In this document: piece by piece, positions 44,901 to 51,842 of the stretch
Position numbering within the stretch: the stretch's first letter is position 1
Layout of the letters: every line of letters starts with the position of its first letter
Origin: Allomuricauda sp.
GTDB taxonomy: Bacteria; Bacteroidota; Bacteroidia; Flavobacteriales; Flavobacteriaceae
NCBI RefSeq assembly: GCF_013911645.1
Contig: NZ_JACESV010000002.1
Location: 558,001 to 622,000, forward strand
DNA length: 64,000 bases
Direction of reading: 5' to 3'
Notes under the pieces: generated by a model
Databases searched by the model: none
Seen by the model: only the letters and a program-made list of their open reading frames with translations
What the model was told of the DNA's origin: nothing
Program-made: the position numbers and the translations under genes

Positions 44901-47230
44901 ACCAATACATTGCCCGTGGTTTGGTCTACAAGTTGGTACTCATAGCTCAAAGGCATATTGGTTACCGTAATGTTCCCGGGAGTATCACAGATAATATCTC
45001 TGGAAGTGTATTGTGGGTCTAACGGGTTTTTGTAGATATTGAAATAGAATCGACTAAAACATCCGTTCTGATAATTGATGACCAATCGGTACTGACCGGA
45101 ATCCGAGGCTAAAAAGTCATTGCCCGTATCAACCGTGTTCCAAGTACAACTGGCATTGGTGTTGGCGCATCCATCGGTAGCTTCCGTACAGCTGGATTCA
45201 TCCAACTTTTCCCAAACTATGCTCTGGGCATCTGGAATATTGATTTGAATGAGTTCGGTATCATTTAATCCGCACAAGAAAATTTCCGGCAGTTCGCTGC
45301 CATCGTTGGGACATACGAGAATATCTCCGTCTATGGTATTGGAGGTATCGTTGATCAAAGCCGTAATGGGGTTGCTCTGTGTTTCACCAAAAAGCTCAAC
45401 AACGATTATTTCAGCAAAATCCTTACAGGGGTCGGCAACTTGCTTATCCACAATGTAAGTTCCGGTTTCATCAACCAATATGGTGCTTGGGTCGTTGTCG
45501 GAATCACTGTCCGTGATCACCGTATCGGTACCAATGTCGATAGTGTTGTTCCCGTTTTCGTCGCGATACCAGATATAATTGTCGAAATTGTCACCTGCAT
45601 CTAAAAGCACGTTTTCGCCGCAGAGCTGAACGGTTCGTGTAAAGTTACAGGCACTAAGGTCGTCCAAAAGGAAATTGGTGGCCCCGGGATAGGGAAAACC
45701 ACAGCCGTCAAAATCGTACACACTGGGGTCGTCGGTTATTGGAGCGGTATTTATTGCACCACTATAAGTTGAATAAGCCAAGTTTTCGATGATGTCGGTA
45801 CAGGCATCGATGAAGTCAAAACAGTTTTCGGCCACTTGTACCCGCATGCGAATGGAGGCAGCTGGATCATCCTCTTCAACAATATTATCGGGGATAGTAA
45901 AAACAATGGTTCGGGTTGCCGGGTCAAAAGTATAGGTTGTACCTGTTGGCATGGTTATACTGGACTCGTCGAGGGTTACATTGATGGGCAGTACGTCCCT
46001 GATGGTATAGCCGACTGCATCATCGTTGCCCACATTTTCAAACGCAAGCACATAATCCAAATATTGTCCAAGATGTACCCCTTGTCCGGTAATATCGTTG
46101 CCCGCAATATCCTCGACCGTTTTGGCCAAGTTTATCTTGGGCTCTATAATTTCTACATCCATTGAGGTGAAGAAAATGTCGTACTTATCTTGCGTGGACG
46201 AAGCCCTAAATGTGGCTCCTGTTTCATCATTGGGAATAACGGAATTGCTCGGGTTGGGAATGGTAAACATATCCACATCCCATCCTAAAGTGTTTACACT
46301 ATTGGGATTTCGGGTGGTAACAATACTTCCTTCGTTGGTAATATTACTGTTGAAAAAGTTATTGGAGGGGTTAGCGCTGTTGGACAATGTTGTAAAAGAA
46401 CCATTGCTATCCGCCTTAAAGGCGAGTTGATCTCCAGTAATTCTATTGTCGCCCTCCAAGGTTGCCACGCCCAATTTTGCACGCACAGGAAAAGGAGGGG
46501 GCAGGGTGGTAAACCCACTAAAGGGAATGTCCACGGTTTCTCCGGACTTAACACCCGCATAACCATCAAAAGTAGTGATGAATTTTCCTGGATAGGTCGG
46601 GTTTTCATAGACGACGACCATGGTCCATCCCCCAGAAACACCACCTTGGATGGAGCTGCCGGAGCTGGCCCTTACGTTGCCAACAAAATAATCACCTTGT
46701 GGATCGGTGAGTCCAGTAACAATGGAAGTCACATCCTTATAACATGCGTAAGGGGCATAGTACCCAAAATCGCCATCATTATAACCATCAAATAGGATTT
46801 CGTCCGCGGTCAAATCAACATAGGAACCACCGGGAACCCTAAATTTTACTTGGTTGAAATCACTTCGATCACTATCTGTATATACGGCGGACCAATACAG
46901 CCCGGCATACCTAATCTTGGAACAACTGGGGTCTGGTACGGACAATGTTGCACTACTGGAACTGAATGTTGATGGGTCCCCATCAATATCAATGTATTGC
47001 ATATTGAGGTCGTCGTTGTATGCAGACCACCAACCAGTGGTATTATAAGGGTCTTCAGGATCTTCTGACGAGGTATCCCTGTTTACTATATTGTTCGCAA
47101 TAAACGTTATGTCTCCTTTGAGTTTGTTCTTATAACGAGCGTCAAAGGTGTTTTTTACTTGTGATATACCTGTATACGAAAACAAGAGTATACAGATTAA
47201 TGTGCCCCACCTGAGTAGTGATTTTTTCAT
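32984..47230 (-). CDS. sprB: Giant SprB-like gliding adhesin with T9SS type B sorting domain
   Basis: A 4748-residue secreted surface adhesin, the largest gene in the window. Order: signal peptide (residues 1-24), a beta-rich N-terminal domain ending near 370 (GWWSAYNDD, KIRYAGLYWS...), a DUF11-like conserved-repeat region (EPKINLAKTVEDIAG, about 385-480), then about 40 SprB repeats of roughly 75-90 residues (my estimate), with their G-G-x-x-P-Y-x-Y and ITC/VxC signatures, up to about 4640. Residues about 1815-2015 break the array with a jelly-roll-like domain. The C-terminus (FFTPDGDGRNDIWIPDN...YGRVVEEM) is the gliding-motility-associated T9SS type B signal. In F. johnsoniae such adhesins travel along the cell surface during gliding. 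Acidic, Cys-containing repeats suggest calcium and disulfide stabilisation. It is single-frame and intact. Confidence 0.9.
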   Translation of the reverse strand: MKKSLLRWGTLICILLFSYTGISQVKNTFDARYKNKLKGDITFIANNIVNRDTSSEDPEDPYNTTGWWSAYNDDLNMQYIDIDGDPSTFSSSSATLSVPDPSCSKIRYAGLYWSAVYTDSDRSDFNQVKFRVPGGSYVDLTADEILFDGYNDGDFGYYAPYACYKDVTSIVTGLTDPQGDYFVGNVRASSGSSIQGGVSGGWTMVVVYENPTYPGKFITTFDGYAGVKSGETVDIPFSGFTTLPPPFPVRAKLGVATLEGDNRITGDQLAFKADSNGSFTTLSNSANPSNNFFNSNITNEGSIVTTRNPNSVNTLGWDVDMFTIPNPSNSVIPNDETGATFRASSTQDKYDIFFTSMDVEIIEPKINLAKTVEDIAGNDITGQGVHLGQYLDYVLAFENVGNDDAVGYTIRDVLPINVTLDESSITMPTGTTYTFDPATRTIVFTIPDNIVEEDDPAASIRMRVQVAENCFDFIDACTDIIENLAYSTYSGAINTAPITDDPSVYDFDGCGFPYPGATNFLLDDLSACNFTRTVQLCGENVLLDAGDNFDNYIWYRDENGNNTIDIGTDTVITDSDSDNDPSTILVDETGTYIVDKQVADPCKDFAEIIVVELFGETQSNPITALINDTSNTIDGDILVCPNDGSELPEIFLCGLNDTELIQINIPDAQSIVWEKLDESSCTEATDGCANTNASCTWNTVDTGNDFLASDSGQYRLVINYQNGCFSRFYFNIYKNPLDPQYTSRDIICDTPGNITVTNMPLSYEYQLVDQTTGNVLVPYGPSPSFDITTNGAYMVEMRQEGVTDGCVFVLDNIGILERDFQVDITAQNTSCNDLGAISISVLDVEPQYYYTISQGGVEVDTHGPSIDNNYTFENLNSGVYDVAVSTDDGCVYTEQVTILDQSNLKLTARVSQHITCKEGNIQLHWDGGQPPFSYAIWSFVDEDGNAVISYPTVEDIPPSEFLSDNDRIFDIWEPGDYTFIVVDKNNCYALSNTVSIEFRPGADFDPTTVIDVLCNGESSGSITFNLVKANGYQLTYHLFDATGFDEENYDYANALATNSSGNFPGLANGDYAIVIEQSNGSASCDYFEYQTIDAPAAALDLDAVIVQEYSCLQDGIIEAQNVTGGAAPYQYSIDGVTFDSSPTFSNLTDGTYTITVRDANGCTFSDAITIAPLDPPTDLVFNSTVPGCPDQTSDVTVTVAGGTAAFVYEIIAPSPIAPNTTSGDTATFNDLDPDTYTFRVTDATGCVYTESYTIAPTTPIGVVGQAMANISCIDAEDGEALFTVSGFNTSYDYTITGPSAYSNTGTAQTNASVSISNLEAGTYNIAVTDNETNCTDTATVTIDAPPSPIDATPTIEQPTCIVDGSVNITATGGWGSYTYEIISGPTGYTPPAPQSNGLFGNLTIVGDYTFEVTDANGCEFTDIFTINEAVEPVLEIVPNDICYDDAVGLTLTANVTTGGDGNYQYSLNGGPFGTNNVFTGLAPGDYTIEVRDGNDCTDTASITIDPELSVVASAPNIAACETDTDVTITAAGGDGNYVYALVAAGATPADADFAPTNPITGVVAGDYDVYVRDNAGGTDYCEAVYPITIVQDDPLAISVTNTDILCSGESQAQITITASGGEAPYTYSIDNGATYQTSNTFYNQPAGSYNIRVRDANNCEITEIYSITEPITLSASAAVTALAECNPGMGAEVRITNAIGGTAPYEYSFDGGSTYDTTSIGYLLPGTHTLYIRDANLCTYPMTVTIDPEPTPPSATATIDYECDGEGTITVTPDSPDFDYTYEIDGIANTPSTSNTFSDVAVGSHTITVNYVSNSAPSPSILLSENFGVGPNTSISEIDPVYCYEPQNGTLNSCGWTPIDTHIQDGEYSVTQDIANPYGTWESPNDHSGLSNGRFLAINVGGVAGVGGIVYQKTGVEVIPNRDITVSLWAFNLLRNGENGGDPSIEIQLVDGGGNVIQSTTTGSIPKNTGATDWHDYSVTLNPGAYSNLDIVIRTNSSVTNGNDIAIDDIEAYQIPEVCGGSITLDVNVEDGHAFDGAITAHTDITCNGDADGTITFEAENFDSGIGFEYEINNSGVFTTSTTSPITITGLAAGTHTINIRDLRDPTCSVVLTQDLTQPDVVDVSASVTTELTCTNGGATITATATGGTPAYQYQLEDTSGTPIVTYQSSNEFPGLAAGDYVVRVQDANMCEDVTGTITVVPPADITFDVTPTLCYSGNNDGSIQVDVTSGNGNYQFSINGGAWMTPSTPTDTTYTFENLTAGTYTIDVRDGYGCDEQATATINPALTASAFLDSDLTCLDDATITITANGGATPYSYQWSNDGGTTYNSTGFTGNVFNTNTDGTYTFLVTDSAGCTTTTNSIVVTPASQPVISSVTPTDILCNGESTGALDIVIDTSVGVPPYTINVVETISGAVYGTQTTGLPAGSYEVTVTDAKGCVSDPFPVVISEPTAIIPNTTHTNLTCAASGTELGTITVDASGGSPTYIYEVFNNDYNVNLTYDTSTGTNDHTFTGLDFGDYTVVVTDSNGCQNISTVTITTGPDVLITTQGTAGCTPGSGEMLVEADALNGTLGTGTFYFALYPAPTFNASDPAWFPEDVSPAPDNSHLFTGLTPGVTYTFIVYDEDTECEYLQEATVPVSTTSSLDSSIDTVTDITCTGAADGSVEFTVWDYVGTNVNYEIFYATTNIATGITGSISGAVGGPETDTATGLSPGEYYILYEDENGCVSASDSFVIQQSPTLLEVIAESPTNDNCTPNAGVITANAQFGTAPYEYLYLPALDPAPTASTTGWTSSTTANVEAGDYIVYVKDANDCIQSDPVTVLLDPSPEISIAVVDECVDEGLFEVMVTLDNPADAMAPFQISVNGAAFQNFTFDGSNQYLISGLSSGDNQTIEVRDLNGCIDSETFDIHPPLEFNVIQTVALDCESGTNAYAELEIEVISGSGNYEFIIDGPGTAYDMPQSTLTLDASNKFVWDGAGAAGSYDVIVFDMGTAPPNCPKTVTIDVPEAPYPSFTYTYTDVSCYGADDGTISVQAVDNGIGPYTFEIIAASDGSISTPIAPTSSTATTAIFENLPGSVAGITYDIQVTAANNCADTETVTITEPDPVVISDVDVVQFGCVAGNNMNNATITVDPADISGGTGTYVRYQFRDNIFGTVLQDGSNNVYVETDTNGRDIRVTVYDENGCSGYIDALINPFDEIIDAEANITNDLSCAPGGDGEITITVTSTLGDTSRFEYSDDNGSTWQDSNVFGGLDADTHNFLIRHKDTGCMVSTSETITDPNTFDIDLNVVSNVICYGTATGEVTFELVDATYTGGFNWTIYNTNGTPVNTADDIPVTNGISATTGPETYSGLPTGSYRLVISQDAFPECTNEEAFNIAGPNAAITGNRVVTPITCNPGNDGIIEITASGGWGGYSYYVGVSSPTGSTDYDSNPKIENLTAGTYEVWIIDQEGCALQLPDVDLSVPDPIVADLRINNDNCVAFEGEIEVVGIPASNPVTGGQGSNYSYQLIKDGSNFGSPQSSNIFRGLGAGSYEVLITDQWGCSETVGPVELYDVMTLTNTTVVKPITCDPSNPGGEVRLTVSGGSSDYSYEVLFPDNSTATSPNGVFTGLDQVGTYTFTITDNNTTSSNCEIIVTQQLDAPVVPELVDATIIDVSCAGGSDGSILAQLDSATALNPPYQYELIGLSPGAPSRPLQDEPLFENLPEGDYQVRVVSERECEAVKTETVGEPDPLAATATTTQLACDTNNGTQQAEIEVTIDPTSGTPNYFYSVNGGTFMPTGGNVFTYYTSVADDYDIVIRDSNGCTFALPTQTIDPLPQMDLNITNVVDISCANSGEEITVIASGQSSPYNLTFEVLETGDIQTVSTDRYTFTLPNHGNYTIQVTDNGTGCYEFITHTVEPYDLIDVTATATSPAVCFDDAGELTIDVTGYTGAYNYEVFRNDGTLIVSDNANTSTGSLAITHPDLVGGNYYVEVEATEAPFCHARSGSVTIISPSSELAVVPEQVASVTCTDNMGEVLIAPTGGYAPYDIVLTNITTTQSYTMNDVHSYVFTGLSAGSYEVRVTDSEGCEIIDNTSLTLNPVDPITADIDAAPIDLLCFGDESASVWAYNVAGGEGSYNYLLNYYDETGTNIVFTSGEQGSPRFNNLGAGTYSITITDGWNCSFTTDPVTITEPSEVMASLVQLSGMTCNDDAQLELTASGGTAPYFYSTDGVTFNPMSGGDTHTFNVGAGTYQYYVRDANGCDAMISNQITVDEVPELMLEIDESAAIINCMGEASATIIAQATGGLGNYSYELFTDAALTNLVDGPQTNGTFNELVAGEYYVRVTSEDCVEVSSVITIVDPAPLQIDREEFTNITCSGMNDGTITVEVSGGTGEIQYAISPNLDQFDTTNTFTDLEPGIYDVIAQDANGCFITFQFEITQPEPVVAEAINIMDEVCFESGDGSFEIQISGGTAPYQTSLNSSADANFVQDQVLFQDLPAGTHVVFVRDAQGCETNVIVEIDPGVNLAATVTPVYECTENIPDNYLDIVLEDESIAGDLMYALDSTDPADMRLSADFTNMTPGDHYITIAHTNGCMTTYDFTIETFEPLVLSLENSTINQITAIAEGGVEDYTFYFNGIDNGTDNTFYINRTDTYTVTVVDQNGCEATAEIFMEFIDIEFPNFFTPDGDGRNDIWIPDNLEGFPDVLIKIYDRYGRVVEEMTRNVKGWDGNYDGKPLPTGDYWYVVKLEGEQDFREFVGHFTLYRE
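41180..41790 (-). other. Non-SprB domain embedded in the SprB repeat array (MAM/lectin-like)
   Basis: Coding for SprB residues of about 1815-2015. The segment reads ILLSENFGVGPNTS, then GTWESPNDHSGLSNGRFLAINVG, ITVSLWAFNLL, PSIEIQLVDGGGNVI, WHDYSVTLNPGAYSNLDIVIR and NDIAIDDIEAYQIPEVCGG. The pattern (FE/NFG start, GRFLAINVG, NDIAIDDI) is that of jelly-roll carbohydrate-binding or MAM-type domains and differs plainly from the repeats on either side. Confidence 0.65.
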
Positions 47231-47243
47231 AGGATGGTGGTTT

Positions 47244-49313
47244 TTAAATGGTTGTGTTTGACTTGATTCGCATAATCCACATATCGTCGTTATACGAAGC
47301 GTTAAGTTTGGTATAGTAAGATGTTAAGGCGTTGTTCCATGTTTCGTGCTTTTTCAAATACACGTACCTGTGCTTGTCCTCTGGGCTTATAAAATAGCTT
47401 GCATGTAACCCTCTTGCATTCAGTTCCTTTACAAATTCTTTGGCGCTTGAGGAGCTTTCAAAAACATTGGCGATGATGTAAAAGCCTTCTGGCAGTCCGT
47501 CAACGGATTGGGATCTGATCACAACATTGCGTTTTCCTTTGGAACTGTTGGCTACATTTTTGGACAATAGATTGTTTTCGTATTTGGAGCTGCGTTTGTT
47601 GACCACTCCCGAATACCCCGCTATTTGAGAGTTACCATTGTTCACGTTCATTACCCAGGCATCACCTTGGTATGTGCCGTTCATTTTGCTGTGGTAAGCT
47701 TCCAAAACATCCGTTTTGTTGCCAAAGTCCCCAATGTAAACGTAGTTAAGACCGTTTTTTGGGTTTTGGAAATAGTCAGCATCAATTCCCTGAGCCCTTA
47801 GTTTTTCAATAAAAGCATTTACGTTGTTGGGGTCTCTAAAAACATTGGCAATCAAATAATGACCGCTTTCCACATTGGGTACGGCATGGGACTTGAAACC
47901 AGGTTTTTTGCTTTTTGAAGGCCTATAGGTATTATCCTTTTTTGCACTTGGGTTTGATGCGTAAGTTGCCCTGGCAATGCCTTTTGTTTTGTTGATCTTG
48001 ATGACCTTTTTGGTTGAGGTGTTGTTGGATAGTCCGTGGTTGGCCAAAGGTTGTTTTCTTTGGGTCACGATATCGGCGCTGTCCATATTGGCAAAGTATA
48101 CTTCCTTGGCTTTTTGCTCCAAGGCGGGGTTTTGACCCCGGGTTTCGCGTTGGACCATTTTCATTACGGTTTCAAAACGTCTTTCCAAGTCTTGTTTGCG
48201 CGTTGATTCTATGGAATCTTGACGCATCAACAACTCATCCAGTATGGCGTCGTTTTCGGCCAGTTTGTCTTTTAGCCGGGCAATTTCAAGATCCTTATCG
48301 GTAATATTAAGACTGTCCTGTGGTACTTCCTCATCATTGGAAACCAATTCTTCCCCCTCTGTTTCGAGCATTACACGATCTTCGGTAAGGTTGGGCGTAA
48401 AGGAGTATGCCAAGGAGATTTCGTGGGTAACACCAAAATTTTCAAATTCGTTGGAGAGGCCTTTTTCTACGGTATAACCCAGAGATATGTTTTTAGTTAG
48501 ATTAAAACCAAGTCCTGCCGATGCCCCATAAAAGTCGTCGTACCCTGCTTGCACCCAGCCTAATTTAGGTAGGTCAAGAATTAAGTTTCCACCTAGTGTG
48601 ATGTTTTCTTCACCTACTTTGCGCACTCTGGCCAAGGGCATTAAACGGGCACTTTCCATAATACCCCTTCCGTTTTCAAACTGATGGGTATATTGTAGGT
48701 GTCCGGAGTATGTTTTCTCGTTAAAATCGGTTACAGATTCACTTGTTTTTAAGTTGTAATCAAATAGGTTTTCTGCAAAACCACCAATGTCAAAACGGCC
48801 CAGGGAAAAATTAAAGCCGGGTTGAAAGCTTACCAGGGAACTGCTCTCCAAAGTATTCAAAAACGGGTCTACCTCTACGGAATTTACCCTGTCCTGATTA
48901 AATGAGCTTTGATAGTAGCTAACATTGGCACCAAAGGTGAATGTGCTTTTAGGGCTCAATCGCACACCATAGGCATAATTGGCGTGTACACCAAAGTTGT
49001 TAAAAAGGCCTTCGCGGTTGGTAAACAAGCTAAGACCGACACCACTTCTATCACTCACCCTACCACTATAGCTCAAGAAGTAAACCTGGTTGTTGTCATC
49101 AAAAGATACCGATTGGTTTCTGTGGAAAAGGTTGATGTACGATTTGTCCTCCCTAACCGTGGAAAAAGTTGGGTTCAATAAGAACCTATTAAACTTTAAA
49201 AGGTTTTGGGAAGGGACGTTATAAGGCACATAGTTTCCTTCTTCCTGTCCTCTCATTCCAGAGAAGGCAAGTAGCAAGATGGCAAGTATTAGTAGAGGTT
49301 TCTTGGTTTGCAT
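47244..49313 (-). CDS. sprD: PorP/SprF-type barrel with coiled-coil and two SPOR-like repeats (SprD-like)
   Basis: A 689-residue envelope protein: signal peptide (KKPLLILAILLLAFSGMRGQ), a PorP/SprF-type barrel (about 30-300), a coiled-coil (DKDLEIARLKDKLAENDAILDELLMRQ, about 340-390), a basic, low-complexity linker with KPGFK, and two related C-terminal repeats, GHYLIANVFRDPNNVNAFIEKLRAQGIDADYF and GFYIIANVFESSSSAKEFVKELNARGLHASYF, each followed by YVYI/L and W-rich strands, resembling SPOR peptidoglycan-binding modules. In F. johnsoniae sprD lies between sprC and sprB, the same place as here. It may tether the adhesin-export site to the cell wall. Seven bases separate it from sprC. Confidence 0.78.
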   Translation of the reverse strand: MQTKKPLLILAILLLAFSGMRGQEEGNYVPYNVPSQNLLKFNRFLLNPTFSTVREDKSYINLFHRNQSVSFDDNNQVYFLSYSGRVSDRSGVGLSLFTNREGLFNNFGVHANYAYGVRLSPKSTFTFGANVSYYQSSFNQDRVNSVEVDPFLNTLESSSLVSFQPGFNFSLGRFDIGGFAENLFDYNLKTSESVTDFNEKTYSGHLQYTHQFENGRGIMESARLMPLARVRKVGEENITLGGNLILDLPKLGWVQAGYDDFYGASAGLGFNLTKNISLGYTVEKGLSNEFENFGVTHEISLAYSFTPNLTEDRVMLETEGEELVSNDEEVPQDSLNITDKDLEIARLKDKLAENDAILDELLMRQDSIESTRKQDLERRFETVMKMVQRETRGQNPALEQKAKEVYFANMDSADIVTQRKQPLANHGLSNNTSTKKVIKINKTKGIARATYASNPSAKKDNTYRPSKSKKPGFKSHAVPNVESGHYLIANVFRDPNNVNAFIEKLRAQGIDADYFQNPKNGLNYVYIGDFGNKTDVLEAYHSKMNGTYQGDAWVMNVNNGNSQIAGYSGVVNKRSSKYENNLLSKNVANSSKGKRNVVIRSQSVDGLPEGFYIIANVFESSSSAKEFVKELNARGLHASYFISPEDKHRYVYLKKHETWNNALTSYYTKLNASYNDDMWIMRIKSNTTI

Positions 49314-49319
49314 TGCTGC

Positions 49320-51581
49320 TTATTTAATAACAGTGATAGTTCCTTGTTTCAGGCTTTTGCCACCACGTGTAATCTTGTAATAGAAAATCATGCTTTGTTT
49401 GTTGAACGATGTGGTGGATTGTGGCCAATTGTTTTCATAGCCAGATTGGCTAAATACCTGTTCTCCCCGCTCATTAAAAATGGTGACAAGAACGTTGGGG
49501 TCTCTGGAATATGAGTTGGGCAACACCCATAAATCGTTAATACCATCGCCATTGGTGGTAATAACATTGGGTATGGCGAACATATCCCTGTAGGTCACAG
49601 TAATCACTTTGCTTATGGTACACGTTCCGAAGCTGGCAATCAACAGGTACTCCCCTTCTTCGGTAAAGTCATAATAACTGCTCGAAGAAATTAGGTTGTT
49701 ACCCGCATCATACCATTCATAGGAATCTGCACCGCTTGCGGTAAGAGTTTGGGTCTCTCCCTCAATAATGATGAGGTCTTTGGATTTATCCAAAACCAAT
49801 AGTGATTCATCAAAGGCACTAATGGTTACTTCGTTGGATATCAATGCACATTCGTTGGAAGTAATAACAAGTTGGTAAACACCTGTTTCCGTAACGGTTA
49901 AACTCTGGGAAGATGAATCAATTGTATTACCATCTTTCTTCCATTTAAAAGATTCATTGGTTAGGTCTGAAGTGCTCTCAAGTACTATGGCTTCGCCTCC
50001 TTCACACAGCACAGTGCCATTGGCCGTTATTTGGAGTGTTTCGTTGGATGCCAACTTTACCTGTAGGTTGTTGGACAATGCCTCAAAAGCATCAATAGAA
50101 CCAAACAAAGTGTATTCGCCATTGTCCTCTTGGTTGGATATAGTGATGGTTTTTGATGTTTCACCAGAAATATCGATACCGTTCAACTTCCATTGATAAT
50201 CAAAAGCGTTTTGTAAATCTGCGGTCACGTTGGTAGTGGTGCCGTTATCACTTACGGCATTAATAGTGGTAAGGCTTAAAGTAGCATCGGTATTTTCGCA
50301 AGAGGAATATGTTCCAATATAGTCTACCACAAATTCGAATGCATCGGGCGATACAATTGTAATTTTTGTTGAAGCTACTGGAGCAGGGCTACAAGAACCG
50401 CCATTTTCCGTAACCTCTACGTAGTATTCACCTATCTCATTAATCGTCAATTCGTTACTCGTCGCCTCCGCGATGGCAGTACCATTCTTGAACCATTGGA
50501 ATGTTGCACTTGATGCAGTAGTGCTAACGGACAATGTTTTGGTCTGCGAAGGAAGCAGCACAATGTTTTCTTCATTGTTCAGGGTAATATCAAAAGAACC
50601 TGTACCCGAAATAGTTACAGGGTCGGATAGTTCTGTACAGATCCCGTAACCGGATACTTCCACCTCATAAGAACCTTCAAAACCGCTAATTCCTGCATCA
50701 ACGGTAAATGTGCTAGCATCTACGGTTGGTCCGCTTACAATGCTTCCGTCTTTGTACCAAGTATAGGTAAGCCCTTGTCCACTTATGTTGGACTCCAGTA
50801 TATGTGTTTCCCCAGGACATATTTCCACATTGCTTTCGCCATTTATGGCCAACCCAGAACTTGTGCCTGTAGAAATTTCAATGGTGTTGGATAAGGTATT
50901 GGCTGTGCCTGAGCAATCACCATAATCCAGTTCCACATAATATATGCCCGGTTCAGAAACGGTGATGCCTTCTGATTTTTCCGCAAGCAACGTACCGCTA
51001 CGGTACCAATTGTAAATGTAGTTCGCGGCATTGGGGATGTTATGTGGCTTTAAGGTTACGGAACCTCCGCCGCATAATTGAATAAGGCCTCCTGAAGGAA
51101 TGTTTCCACTTCCATTTTGACTGATCAATAACGGTGAATTGTAGTCGATATAGTACATGGAAAATGTTTCAGAAGCCGGGCTTGTTTTTGCGGGAGAGGT
51201 ACTCCGTACTCTCATTTTAAAGTTATCCCCCCTCATATCAGTAGGAAGGGCAAACTTGAATTCAAAATCGAAAATTGTGTTCTTGTCGCTAACTCGGGCC
51301 AGTTCAATGGGTGAAGAAAAGTATCCGTCTGCATCCGATAGCTCTAGCACAAACTCGTTGTTGCTATCCACCATAGGTGGGTCCCAATTAAAACTTACAA
51401 AGTATTCATTGAAACCATTGGAAGCGCAAACAGCTGTCCATGCTGTATTTCCCCCAAGGTTGGGGTTGGCTGCTGGCTCGGGTTTGTAGAGTATTTGAGC
51501 TTGCGCACCAAAAGCACCAAGCAGCATAAAAGCCAAGGCCAGAACAAGAATGCTATACGTTGAATTACTTTTTTTCATCAC
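49320..51581 (-). CDS. sprC: Ig-like repeat protein with T9SS type B sorting domain (SprC-like)
   Basis: A 753-residue exported protein: signal peptide (SNSTYSILVLALAFMLLGAFGAQA), several immunoglobulin/PKD-like domains of about 85 residues marked by tryptophan-Tyr turns (YNWYRSG, YTWYKDG, FQWFKNG, YQWKLNG, FKWKKDG, YEWYDAG), and a C-terminal type B sorting domain (FAIPNVITTNGDGINDLWVLPNSYSRDPNVLVTIFNERGEQVF). By position and family it is the sprC member of the sprC-sprD-sprB-sprF operon, first to be transcribed. It probably helps assemble or anchor SprB at the surface. The second Met (51578) is an equally good start. Confidence 0.8.
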   Translation of the reverse strand: MMKKSNSTYSILVLALAFMLLGAFGAQAQILYKPEPAANPNLGGNTAWTAVCASNGFNEYFVSFNWDPPMVDSNNEFVLELSDADGYFSSPIELARVSDKNTIFDFEFKFALPTDMRGDNFKMRVRSTSPAKTSPASETFSMYYIDYNSPLLISQNGSGNIPSGGLIQLCGGGSVTLKPHNIPNAANYIYNWYRSGTLLAEKSEGITVSEPGIYYVELDYGDCSGTANTLSNTIEISTGTSSGLAINGESNVEICPGETHILESNISGQGLTYTWYKDGSIVSGPTVDASTFTVDAGISGFEGSYEVEVSGYGICTELSDPVTISGTGSFDITLNNEENIVLLPSQTKTLSVSTTASSATFQWFKNGTAIAEATSNELTINEIGEYYVEVTENGGSCSPAPVASTKITIVSPDAFEFVVDYIGTYSSCENTDATLSLTTINAVSDNGTTTNVTADLQNAFDYQWKLNGIDISGETSKTITISNQEDNGEYTLFGSIDAFEALSNNLQVKLASNETLQITANGTVLCEGGEAIVLESTSDLTNESFKWKKDGNTIDSSSQSLTVTETGVYQLVITSNECALISNEVTISAFDESLLVLDKSKDLIIIEGETQTLTASGADSYEWYDAGNNLISSSSYYDFTEEGEYLLIASFGTCTISKVITVTYRDMFAIPNVITTNGDGINDLWVLPNSYSRDPNVLVTIFNERGEQVFSQSGYENNWPQSTTSFNKQSMIFYYKITRGGKSLKQGTITVIK

Positions 51582-51842
51582 CGTTAGTATTTAAGAGGTT
51601 ATGGGCCATAAGCCCTGTTAGTTTGTGCCCCTTAATTGTAATTCGTTCAAAAAGACGTTGTTCAGGCGTCCCTTTTTCATATAGTATTCAATAACAAATA
51701 TGTCTCTAATTTCGACGAAAGGAAAGATATTGTTGTAGGCTATACCCAAAGTGTTGTGAAATCGCCTATTTTGTATACACAGATGAACGAATAATAGCTA
51801 TCAACACGGGATTTTACTACATTTGCGCATCAAATTATTGGT
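51582..51842. promoter_or_regulatory. Divergent promoter region between sprC and glnS
   Basis: 261 bases, gene-free. A glnS -7 element sits at 51818-51825. On the minus strand, near 51690-51700, CATATTTG (one mismatch from TAnnTTTG) is the best candidate for the spr operon promoter; the sprC leader would then be over 100 bases. Nothing else recognisable. Confidence 0.4.
51818..51825 (+). promoter_or_regulatory. Promoter -7 element (TACATTTG) for glnS
   Basis: TACATTTG is an exact TAnnTTTG match 17 bases before the glnS ATG at 51843, giving a short leader. Confidence 0.55.

Noticed and set aside
32984..47230. Repeats in the giant gene as CRISPR or tandem DNA repeats
   Set aside because: The periodicity is at the protein level (SprB repeats). 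DNA copies are divergent, without constant repeats or spacers.
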